Origin: Sabethes cyaneus
Lineage: Eukaryota; Arthropoda; Insecta; Diptera; Culicidae
Length of the DNA: 64,000 nt
Assembly (NCBI RefSeq): GCF_943734655.1
Contig: NC_071354.1
Span: 142,719,142-142,783,141, forward strand
Direction: 5' to 3'
Shown: piece after piece, positions 37,771 to 47,764 of the stretch
How the letters are laid out: every line of letters starts with the position of its first letter
Position numbering within the stretch: the stretch's first letter is position 1
Translations under genes and position numbers: made by a program
Notes under the pieces: generated by a model
Databases searched by the model: none
What the model was told of the DNA's origin: nothing
Seen by the model: only the letters and a program-made list of their open reading frames with translations

Positions 37771-37962
37771 GATTTGTATGGGAGCCCCCCCTCATAGTGG
37801 GCGAGGGGTCTCTAACCATCATAAGAATCTTCCCCGGTCCTAAAAACCCCTACATGCAAATTTTCACGGCGATTACTTCAGTAGTTTTCGATTCTATAAG
37901 GAACATACGGACAGACAGACAGACAGACAGACAGAAATTTAGTTTTATAGGTATAGATTTTA
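37771..37962 (+). mobile_element. Second, tail-only copy of the same family
   Basis: Begins directly at 'tttgtatgggagcccccc' and repeats the terminal unit, including 'ctataaggaacatacgg', (GACA)n and 'tataggtatagat'. It is either a tandem duplication of the 3' end or a second insertion at the end of the first. Confidence 0.7.
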
Positions 37963-38006
37963 CGCATTATTTTTACGTGCATTTCAGAATTAACACGGTT
38001 TTAAAC

Positions 38007-38035
38007 GTTTTTTTTTTTTTTTTTTTTTTTTTTTT
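38007..38035. repeat. Poly(T) run of about 28
   Basis: Uninterrupted T run shortly after the tail-only copy. It could be the A tail of a minus-strand retroelement, but no body was recognised. Confidence 0.7.
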
Positions 38036-40299
38036 CAATGTTTGCAGAGCGCATCTTTTGCGTAAAATGTTTGCGATTATACATATATAGTTTTTAAGAT
38101 TTTCTGTTTCTGGTGATTGGGCGCAGCTGATTGCGACGCGAGAGATGTCAACAAATAAAACTCCTCAAACATGTGGTTCATAGAGAACGAACCCTCCCTG
38201 AGGAACATAAGGACTAGATTTCATTTCTAAAAACAACAATTTACATGCTCCCAGGTGCAATTATCTATCGCATACCACAATCTTTCGAATGGCGCTGTCT
38301 ACAAGAAAAAACTTATGTACATGACAAGGACAAACCGAAGCCTACGGCAATGTATTCCGCCGTATGGAATCACTACGATGTTCGTCATTGCTTGCCGAAC
38401 AACATGTCTCGGTTAGCTTCGCCGGTCTAGTTTCATTAGGACGAGTAACTTCCTGGCGAATGGATAGTTTTTCGTCAAATTAAATTAAACTTGAGCAACA
38501 TTCAATAGCGAGGTGTCTCGGCGGCAGTGAATAAGTAATTTCTTAGTGTGTGGTCTGAGTTACAAAGCATTAAAAACTACTCACAACATCCACACCTCTG
38601 ATGGTGGACAACTTACCGGACGGAAAAGCTCGAACTACCGTATTGTTTTCCCATTCCCATGTCGGTACAGAAAGCTTTATGGAAATGCATAGTGTCATCG
38701 TGAATGGTTTATATTATTCGTTTCAAGCACTTAAGTGTAGTCAGGATAGGAGTGAAGGAAGATGCTAATTGGAATATTAAATTAATCAGATTAAAGTTTC
38801 CCAAGGCGCATCATTATCATCAGTAGAGTCCTTCAGCAGAATAGTTATCAAGTGCCGAAGTGCAGTGCAGTAAAACGTATTTAAATGGAAGACGGCTTCG
38901 CAGGAGTTCAGTCAGAGAATTGACCTATGCTTTGTTGTTTTATGATGTCAAAGAAAGCACCTTTCGTGAGAAAATTTTATTGCATATGACGACGATTGTT
39001 GTGGCTGGAAGAGATGTGATTACGTAATTAAGAATTACTGGAAACGTGCTCTGAGGCCATTACGAAAATCCATTATAACGGAAATAGTGAAGCGTGGCTT
39101 GCAAGTGTGGAGTTGATTCGGTTAGAAATAAACTTTACGAAGAGTAGCGTGCCCATTGAAAAGTGTGTTAGCAATTGAAAGTGAGTTTATTCATCACATC
39201 TTTTCAGTGATAGTTCTTTTCTCAGTACTATTCTTAATACTACATAAAAAAACTCCAATTTAAAGATTTAAAACGTTGTTATGAAATATACCATTACCAA
39301 CCCTAGTTGGGATGTTAATCCCCTTCAGTAACTTCCTAGGTGATGCTTTTAAATTTGTAGCCTTTAATGTGATTATATTCTCCAGATGTCAGAGCTCCGG
39401 AAAAAAGTAAATGACAATGCTAAACTAAACTCTGATGTCAAGAACCCGTAGATAATCAGTCAATCGTTTGAACAAGTGAGTTCATTTTTGTGGCTTCTAT
39501 ATAAAAATCGATTCCGTTCGATTAAGCGCCTCTCGTCAAGGTTATGTATAGTAAACAGTTTCCCATCCAGTGCTTTTGTTCTATTCTTACTTGGGCGCAC
39601 GGGTGACGAGGCTTACTGGAACCAACTTTTCGATTGTTTTGCCGTACCTGCACCCTGCGATGGAGCTATTGCAGCTGCTTAAAGCTAAATATTTAATTAT
39701 TTTCGTCCCTTTTCTGAGTAGGTAAATGTTAGTTATATGAACCAACTCGTCGGTTTATCGTATCGAAACGATCGAAAATTGAAAGAGGGAACCGATGCAC
39801 TTTGCTTCCTAAATTGCTTCCAACGACCGTGGACTCATTTATATTACTGTATACAAACTTGATAATTTATGCATTAAACGTATCAAGAACGGGTTTTTGT
39901 TTAAGCTGCGTCCGTAGAAGAAATATGGTAATATATGCTGGCATATTAAAGAACAGTTCCACTCTCATATGTAAATAGGTCAGTAGAAAATACGGGTTAT
40001 TAGGTTATATGGTTATATGCTAATTGAGAAAAACAAATTAAACCCTGTTTGATATTTTCAATTACAGACTATTATAATTAAACGCCCGAAACATATAATT
40101 AATCTAAATAATCATATAATGACTATTTTCGTTTGACATTTGAAAGGTTGATTTCAGAATCGAACATCAGCAGCGGTTAAACCCCCGACTGACAAAAAAT
40201 GACTAAAATTGTTAAAAGTAATTAGAAACCATGATTAATTTGAAAAAAAAAAGTTATTCTAGATCGTTTTTTAATTTATTGCATATGCTAGAAATGCTC
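38036..40299. other. Intronic stretch without recognised elements
   Basis: Somewhat less AT-rich than its surroundings around 38,900-39,180. No supported exon or RNA gene. Confidence 0.4.
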
Positions 40300-40444
40300 T
40301 TTTTGCCTTTCTACTATATAAATATATAGTATAAAGGTATAGAAATCACTTGGAAAACCGAAAATGGAAAGAAGGTCCTGCGGGCCGAATGTTATATACC
40401 ATTCGACTCAGTTTCGAAAACTGAGCATTTTCTGTGTGTGTGTA

Positions 40445-40483
<39 letters not shown>

Positions 40484-41023
40484 AACGCTTTCAATCTCAC
40501 TCACTTTTCTCGGAGATGGCTGGACCGATTTTAATGTTCTTAGCGTCAAATGAAAGGTCTAGGTGTCCCATTGGTCGCTATTGAATTTCCTACTGATCGG
40601 ACTTTTAGTTCAAAAGTTATGTATAAAAATACGAAAAATATGGGACTTCATTATCTCATAGATCCCTTAACCGATTTGAACAAAATTGATTGCATATGAA
40701 AGAGGAGCCTTACAAACCCTTAACTTCCAAATTTCATGACGATTGGACTTGTAGTTTGAAAGTTACATAAAGAAATGTGAAAAAATAGTATTTAAAACCT
40801 ATTTTTGTAACATTTAAGAATTAATTCAATAAAAAACATCACACATTTTATTATTATTTGAAAATTACTGCTGAGATCTATCAAACGAAACCGAGTTATT
40901 GAAAATCGGACGGTTCATTCAAAAGTTATTCAAACTTTAACACTTAAGTACCGTATATTAAACCGTTAAAACGTATGAAATCAAAACATATCAATCAAAT
41001 GTTGATTGTATTCAATGTGTGCA

Positions 41024-41381
41024 ATGTATGTATGTATGTATGTATGTATGTATGTATGTATGTATGTATGTATGTATGTATGTATGTATGTATGTATGTA
41101 TGTATGTATGTATGTATGTATGTATGTATGTATGTATGTATGTATGTATGTATGTATGTATGTATGTATGTATGTATGTATGTATGTATGTATGTATGTA
41201 TGTATGTATGTATGTATGTATGTATGTATGTATGTATGTATGTATGTATGTATGTATGTATGTATGTATGTATGTATGTATGTATGTGTGTGTGTGTATG
41301 TATGTATGTATGTATGTATGTATGTATGTATGTATGTATGTATGTATGTATGTATGTATGTATGTATGTATGTATGTATGT
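41024..41381. repeat. (TATG)n microsatellite, ~357 bp
   Basis: About 89 tetranucleotides, interrupted once by (TG)n at about 41,285-41,296. All open frames over it, on both strands, are artefacts of the repeat. Confidence 0.97.
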
Positions 41382-42013
41382 GATGACAATTTGCAATGAA
41401 ATTCAAGAAAAGTGAGAAACATGTCAATGGTCTGAAGTTTTTGAAGCCTCTTAGTGGAATACGAACTCTGAAATAGTAGAAAAAAAAATTTTACCTACTA
41501 AACTGCCCATGGATGCATAGTTGACGTAAAAACCAAAATGACCAAAATGTACTTTTTCGGTCCTACGCACTCTTAACTATGTTGTTCACATGCCCAATAC
41601 TCAAACAACATATGTTTGTTCGAAAATATTCGAGAAATTTAGGAAAATTGAGTTACTCTGCTATTGGTTTCACGTAATGCTAATGGTTGACGTAATTTCC
41701 TGCATAAACAATCAGCATAGTAACCTATTTGTTTTTGTAGCTTTACGCCAAGTTATGGGAATAATCGTTCAAAAAACAGTCTGTTTATTCACATAAACTG
41801 GCGTTCGCATTTTTTAAACACAATAAATGAGGAATGAATCATGAAATCCCATCAGTCCTCTTTTGATTAATAAACTCTACTAAATAGACAGATTATTCGT
41901 TTGAAAAAGTTTATAGCAAAGATTATATGGTTTTATTTCACGATAAAAATGCGTTTTCTCAACAATCATGGTGCTGGTCGTTACGTGGACTATGCATCCA
42001 TGGGCAGTAAATT

Positions 42014-42129
42014 CCACTATTTAATATTTATTCGCGACAGATACGTATACGCTTTGAAATAAGACACTGATGAAGCCTGCACGTCGTAGGCGAACTACGT
42101 ATCTGTCGCAAATAAATATTAAATAGTGG
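42014..42129 (+). repeat. 34-bp inverted repeat enclosing a hammerhead-like core
   Basis: Arms 42014-42047 and 42096-42129 are reverse complements with one mismatch ('ccactatttaatattta' on the left, 'taaatattaaatagtgg' on the right). The loop of 48 nt holds most of a hammerhead-like motif. The left arm looks like an inverted duplicate of the sequence just 3' of the motif. Confidence 0.85.
42063..42107 (+). ncRNA. Hammerhead-ribozyme-like motif (decayed)
   Basis: Order: GACA (42063-42066, stem I), CTGATGA core (42067-42073), one extra A, a 6-bp stem II with loop (42075-42091), GAA (42092-42094), then CTACGTAT and C17 (42103), and TGTC (42104-42107) pairing with GACA. TTTG/CAAA can extend stem I past an internal loop. 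A short palindromic stem III is the form known from hammerheads of Penelope-like and other retroelements. Departures from consensus are the extra base before stem II and C in place of A15.1, so cleavage is doubtful. It is probably part of a retroelement tail. Confidence 0.45.
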
Positions 42130-43172
42130 GATTCAATCGAAAAGTTTTTTCTTTTCTTTTTTAGATTTCAATAGTCATTTTCTTCACTTGCTGTCACTCA
42201 CAATTGTACAAAAAAAGCAAAAAGCGGAAGCAGTTAATTTAAGTATATAAGTACATATAGTGGTGTATAGGATCAAAATACTAGTGAGTTGATTTTTCCA
42301 AATAAATTTATACAAATTTCATACAAATTTTGCGCATTAATAGATGCTCTTTTCAATCCATAGATACTAGAGCTTAGAAATGTTATATGAAAAATAGGAA
42401 GTAAACGTTGCACGGTAGTAACTTTGTAAGATTTGTTTTCGTTAATGACATTTTAAAGGACAGATGTCTTATGTCATGTATCATATTTTATTAATAAATC
42501 AAAAATGACAAACACTGGAAATCATATTGATCATATTTCTCATTCTCAAGCATGTTTATGGCGCAGTTTTTGCACTATTTTTCGACCTCATCTTGTTTTC
42601 CTAACCCTCTAACATTGTAAAAACGATGTGATCAAGTTAATGACTATCTTTTCATGAAAGTACATTCAAAAGAAGCTTAAGTTTTGATTTTCATGCAAAA
42701 ATAGTTATCTGAAGGAGCGCCAGCTAAGAAAAAAGCGAAGTATAATAATAATTTTTCTGAACTCTTGTTTTTCAAAGATGCTAACTTTTGAACTCATGGT
42801 ATTAATATCAAAATATCAAAAAAAATCTACCCCAAAAAACCACTAAAAAAACCACTCAAAAAAAATATCAAAAAATCTGCTATGAACACATATTTCATAT
42901 TGTCAGTTCGAAACAAGTTTTGTATGTGGCTCTGAAACCCGAAAGTTAAGGCCAACCGATTATAAAACTAAATAAGGTGTTCATCAAATAACATAAATGA
43001 CGCTTAATGTATTTACGCACCCAAGGAAAGAAAATATAATTATTCTACGCAATACGTTGTGAATTTTTCTGGCAAATAAGGATTTTGAGGAATACGGAAC
43101 GGATATTTAAAAATATAGTAAAGTTAATCATAGATGTTCCTGAGAAATTATATAATGATTATTGTGGCAGTA

Positions 43173-43866
43173 GAAAGGCTAGGTCACGCCGCTAGGTGGA
43201 TTAATTCGGGTTTTTGTTTAAAGAAGTTGATAGTGTGCAATAAAGCAGTGTCATCATGAAATATATTTTCCAGTTTTCGCAATGAACATGGGTAAGATTC
43301 TAATTTTGAAATTGAAATTAATAATAAATTTGCCGAAACTCATTTTTCGTAACATGCTTTTAATTGTAATGCAGAATGGTTCACTTTTTATGAAACTAAG
43401 GTTTCTCATTCTCATCACACCAAGTGCCCCATGGAAAGTTCTTGCCAATTATTCTTTGCATCATCAGCATTCAAACACCGCAATAATTATAATACGGTCA
43501 GTTTTCGGTCGTATACCGACAGAAGTATTTTGATACGATATGCCAGTGTTTGTCTGTAGCACCTTACCCTTGGGAAATCAGCAACGAATCCCTCTTCAAG
43601 CATTCCAATGTGGTCGTGATATCTCGTCAAAATTCTTCAGTGTGACTGCAACCAGTATGCTTAGTACAGTGAGATTCTAAGATTTTCAAATCAGTTTAAG
43701 ATCATTCTAGGGATATCACGAATTTGATTTGATTACTTATAAAACAAATTAAATAAATAAACAATAACAGATAAATGTCAGTCTGCACAAAACGTATTTC
43801 AACTTTAAAAAGGTGCTTTCTTTGGAAGAGTCCAACTCCCAAGACGTTTCTTTCTCTTAAAGTGTT
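43173..43866. other. Intronic stretch
   Basis: Starts with 'taggtcacgccgctaggtgg', probably the outer end of the preceding repeat, then AT-rich sequence without features. Confidence 0.35.
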
Positions 43867-44040
43867 TTATGTATTATCGTTGTCGGGTCTACCTTCGTGT
43901 GAACAATACACGTTTATAATAGTGTAGTTCAAAAAACGGCCTTTTATCCACAACATACACATCCTCTCATTAATCGCCTTCCAGTCCATCACACGATCCT
44001 GCCTTCTGCACATCACTACAAACCCGAGCAAAGATTTAAA
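43867..44040 (-). pseudogene. RTE-like endonuclease fragment
   Basis: The minus strand encodes INERMCMLWIKGRFLNYTII then NVYCSHEGRPD, matching the start of the endonuclease in the copy at 24.2 kb (NVHCPHEGRPDDE). Only about 55 codons survive. Confidence 0.75.
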
Positions 44041-44290
44041 GCAAATTGAAAACAAAATTTGATATCTTGATGTAACGGATTTTGAATACTCGGTGTGATT
44101 TCATTTTGGTCGACTTAGCGGTTAAAATATCAAAATTGATTGCAAAAATTCTACGCCGTGAAATTAAATTGAATACTACTTTTGCTATCAAAAATATCAA
44201 AAGGAATACTAATCCCTAGACACAATCGCAGGCAAGACAGTTCTAACTCTTACAAAATGTTAAAATAAAACAAATTACCTTAAACTTACA

Positions 44291-44331
44291 CGTCGACCGG
44301 TTTCAGGCATCATATGCCTATCTTCAGGACG
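44291..44331 (-). ncRNA. Hammerhead-ribozyme-like motif (near-consensus)
   Basis: On the minus strand: CGTC (44328-44331, stem I), CTGAAGA (44321-44327, core CUGANGA), one extra T, stem II AGGCAT-loop-ATGCCT (44305-44319), GAAA (44301-44304), stem III as the palindrome ACCGGT (44296-44301), C17 (44295), then GACG (44291-44294) pairing with CGTC. All the expected core blocks are present in order, with matching stems. The only departure is one unpaired base between the core and stem II. It is of the same class as the motif at 42.06 kb. The surrounding element was not identified. Confidence 0.5.
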
Positions 44332-44789
44332 AGAGCCGATGTCCAACCTACCAACTAATCTTGCTGTTACCAATATTAATTGGAAAGCAACATTAGTTGT
44401 CATTTTACTATCATATCATCATCATTTTGCTATCATCATATAATTTGAACCAACCATTTTACTAGAAAAAAATGTATGTGAAAATAGATTAATTTAAATA
44501 TTGGAGGTTTATTTACATCATAAATAGAATCTGTCGACACATTTTCTTTCAATAAAAATGATAGCAAAGTCTGATACATCAAAAGTGCCATTTTGAGTTG
44601 GTAACAAAACATGTTTTCTAGTTGATATCAACAGCAGAATATGTAATAATTTTGATGTACTTTTGTTGTCAATCCTTGCCCGGGAAGCCCGTCACAGCTC
44701 GTTGATTGCTCCACCGTTCAGGTAAAAATTTAACGCTACTCTCTTGAAATCTGCTTTTCTCGACCTACTTTACCGGTGACAGTCCGTTA
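44332..44789. other. Intronic stretch
   Basis: No supported feature; repeated 'catcat' and 'ttttactat' phrases. Confidence 0.35.
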
Positions 44790-45245
44790 TCGATGCTGCT
44801 CCGAACGAATTATAGTCCTCCAGTACTCTTGGTTGCGGACTACCGTTCTCCAATCACCTGAACCAGCTGAACGTTCATCGTCATTGACAGCGCATATCCT
44901 TGCGGGGCCTGCTTCGGAGTCTTCGTTTCTGCTTCCCTGCTAAAAGCAGTTTGGCGAGTTTTTTGTCGGGCATTCTGGTCACATACCCAACCCACTGCAG
45001 CCATTATATTTCCTTCACTATATCAGCATATTTGTATACTTTATACAGCTCGTGTTTCATGCATTTACGCCACACTCCATTTTCCATTTTGCCACCAAAT
45101 ATTGATTACAGAAATTTACGCTCAAAAATCCCGCACCCGACGATCAGCATCCATGATTTATATCTGAAAAGGGCCACCAGGAGAACTCGTGTTCTGTAGA
45201 GCGCCAGTTTTGTGCGAATTTGCAAACAACGGGACTTCAGCTGGC
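44790..45245 (-). pseudogene. RTE-like LINE C-terminal fragment (second subfamily)
   Basis: The minus strand reads LALYRTRVLLVALF, then FERKFL and IFGGKMENGVWRKCMKHELY, then LQWVGYVTRMPDKKLAKLLL, with stops between. This is the post-catalytic and tail region seen at 3.4-3.9 kb, but with the WVGYVTRMP variant. It has no FADD box, so it is a 3' fragment. Confidence 0.72.
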
Positions 45246-46460
45246 AGCTGGGCTTAGGTCCTTTTGAAAAGTTACGCAAGAATTCTACTTCTTTTCATCA
45301 CGAAAGAACACAAAAATATGAAAATATAAATCAATTTTTATTCACTAGCAATCTTCAACATTTTGCTTTTAATTTCAGCATATGGTGCTTTATTTATACA
45401 ACTATCAAGATGTGATGCAGTTGCGCCTGAAACTCTTCTATCGTGTTGACATAGCTAGTATTTGAGTGACAACCACTTGCTTCTGATGCTAATGTATATG
45501 TATGATTCAATGATACACTAGCGCCAGCAGCAAGCTGTTGTCACTGCAAAACTAGTTATCTTCAATGAGCTGGTATCTAGGCAATACCGACACGTTATCC
45601 ATCGGTCTCTCTTTTGATCTGTTTTTGAAAAGCATCTAATTCCTGTGCAGGCTATTTCGGCTGATCGGATTTGAAAAACATAGACACCACTATAGAAAAT
45701 AGGCCCAATTTACCCGCAGCGACTTCATCATTTCTCGCGACTATAACTCAAATTCAGTAGCATTTCATTAATACCAAAATACACGCCGATATTCAGTAAA
45801 TATTATTCTATCAACTGGTATAAAATTTTTGTCTCGAATGAATATAGTTTCAAAGTAGTTCCTGAATATTGTTTAGGCTCCCGCTTGATGGGCTGAAAAT
45901 ACCCTCCCGTACCCTATTTAACACATAAAATAGCTGACCCGGACGTTTTACTTTTCTTCCGTCTCTTCTTTGTTCGAGGTCCAGCTACAAAAACACGAAA
46001 TTTGTAAATGAAAATCAGACGTTTTTGAATAATTTAATCAATTGAAAAAAGGGAAAAAACCATGAATTGCTGATTTCAGTTATACCTTCTCAAGTTTTCA
46101 CATGAACATTAGTTTGCCAAATTTATTATTGCAAAATCGGGTCAAAAGCTAACTTTCGAGGAACCGTTCAAAATCAAAAGGTTTTACAGAGAACAAACAA
46201 ACAGATGATATAAATGTCGTACTAAAGTATCAACCACAACCACATCAATTATCATTATTGTCACAATCATCAGTTGTCGACTGAACAAAATATTCAGCGA
46301 ATCCAAAGTGATTCACGTGGTAATACAGTGATTACCATATTGACACACCACAAAATAATGACTGTGACCAACATACAACGCAACTGCTAAAATTAAATTT
46401 TTAGTCAAACTAGGAGCATATGTGCAAGCAAACAAGCTAATAAATAGCATGTTTTGCATT
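45246..46460. other. Intronic stretch up to the BEL insertion
   Basis: Nothing coding. A lone 'agctgacccggac' at about 45,932 resembles the start of the 36.3-kb family. Confidence 0.35.
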
Positions 46461-46465
46461 GAACC

Positions 46466-47105
46466 TGTTCTGGCCACACTGGTGAGGCCCTCGCGCAACG
46501 AACTTATGTTGACAGGAGAAAATAAACAAAGTTGTGTCAGTGAGTTTTGGAAGAAAATAAACAGCGGATAGAAGATTGATTGAAAAGTGAAAGTCATCTT
46601 AGATAGTCGGAGTGTATAGAATTTATAGTTGAAAATAGTGGAAGTTTATAGAGTATAAAAGGCCGATAGTTGGAAAGAGTTCTCGAAAGTGAGTTGAAAG
46701 GTAGCACGAAGAAATAGCTGTTGTAGTGTCAAGAAAGTGTTTTGCGGGAAGAAAAATAGTTTGAGTACGAGTAGAGATACGAGTGTTCATACGGAAAAGC
46801 TAAAACGGAAAGGCAAAAACACAAACTACAAATATCGGAGCTGTGAGTAATTTATCACGATTTACAATAACATTGAAAACTAAAGCCGGGAAAATATTTA
46901 TTAGGGTGGTTCAATTTACGGCACGATAAATAGCAAAAGAAGTTCGCATAAATCAAGGCAGATAGAAAACAATAATGTAAATAGGAAGTAAAAATAACGT
47001 TAAGACCAAAATAACACTAACGGTCAAAATACATCTTTTAGTTTTGATCGACGCTAAAAAGGCTCGAATTGCAAAGATCGTTTTTTATTCTGCGGCGTCA
47101 CAACA
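46466..47105 (+). repeat. 5' LTR of the BEL/Pao element
   Basis: Starts TGTTCTGGCC, ends GTCACAACA. TATAAAA at 46654-46660 is a plausible LTR promoter box. The gag ATG lies only 17 bp downstream (47123), and no tRNA-complementary TGG-type primer binding site is visible in that gap. Confidence 0.95.
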
Positions 47106-47122
47106 AAATCAAAAATTATTTG

Positions 47123-47764
47123 ATGTCAACGGAGATGCGTTCGTCGAGTTCAAATGAAGACCAGTGCCTGTTCTGCGGGAAAACGGAGGCTCAATCCACG
47201 GACATCGACTGGGTACAATGCTCTGCGTGTATGTTTTGGGCTCATTTTTCTTGTGCTGGTGTTGACCAGGAAATAGCCAAAACGGATTGGCATTGCCCGC
47301 AGTGTGTGCGGTCTGATGTACAGCAGTTGAGAGTTTCGGAACCTTCTACAAAAAGGCGGGCTAAGAAATCCGGCGCAAAAGGTGATGCGGGGTCTGATCA
47401 AGGAGCTGGGTCCGCCAAGGATCCGTCTGAGCAGCAGTCGGAAGAGGAACAGCTGATGAGAGAGACCTTTGCAAAGCAAATGGAGACACGGAAGGCACAG
47501 CTCGCCAGGAAGAAGGCGCTGTTGGAACTGCAAATGCAGCAAGAGTGGGAGATGCGTGAGCAGGAGCTCCAGTTCCAGCGTGAAATGGAAGAGTTGCAAC
47601 TGGAACAGGAACGGAAAGTGCTAGGCACGGAAGGCACAGCTCGCCAGGAAGAAGGCGCTGTTGGAACTGCAAATGCAGCAAGAGTGGGAGATGCGTGAGC
47701 AGGAGCTCCAGTTCCAGCGTGAAATGGAAGAGTTGCAACTGGAACAGGAACGGAAAGTGCTAGA
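47123..47764 (+). pseudogene. BEL/Pao gag N-terminus with PHD finger, broken by a tandem duplication
   Basis: The ATG at 47123 is the first one after the LTR and the best start. Residues 15-61 form a C4HC3 PHD finger (Cys 15, 18, 33, 36, His 41, Cys 44, 58, 61), a known N-terminal feature of some insect BEL gag proteins. A Lys/Ser/Gly-rich linker and a long charged coiled coil (Gln/Glu-rich, from about residue 110) follow. A 139-bp tandem duplication inside the coiled coil (47487-47624 repeated at 47626-47763) adds one base beyond a multiple of three and shifts the frame. The rest of the polyprotein is therefore in the next frame. Gag would build the retroelement particle. Confidence 0.85.
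47487..47763 (+). repeat. 139-bp tandem duplication in gag
   Basis: Two copies of a 138-bp unit, identical by eye, at period 139 and joined by a single G. The unit encodes the Gln/Glu-rich coiled coil. The identity indicates a very recent event. Confidence 0.93.

Larger units (their letters stand above)
40302..43172 (+). mobile_element. Microsatellite-bearing repeat with short inverted ends
   Basis: Starts at 'gcctttctactatata' and ends near 'cagtagaaaggc', an 11-bp inverted match (GCCTTTCTACT). The head has a small palindrome ('actatataaatatatagt'), then (GT)n at 40,435-40,481, a conserved-looking stretch ('cggagatggctggaccgatttt'-type, about 40,510), and (TATG)n. I recognise the head and tail phrases as a common mosquito dispersed repeat, from general familiarity only. 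The interior is non-coding. Internal boundaries to other inserted repeats, such as the hairpin at 42.0 kb, are uncertain. Confidence 0.55.

Noticed and set aside
40975..41427. Long open frames on both strands (Tyr/Val/Cys/Met and His/Thr/Tyr/Ile repeats)
   Set aside because: They come only from the (TATG)n microsatellite; frames in several phases and both directions are open.
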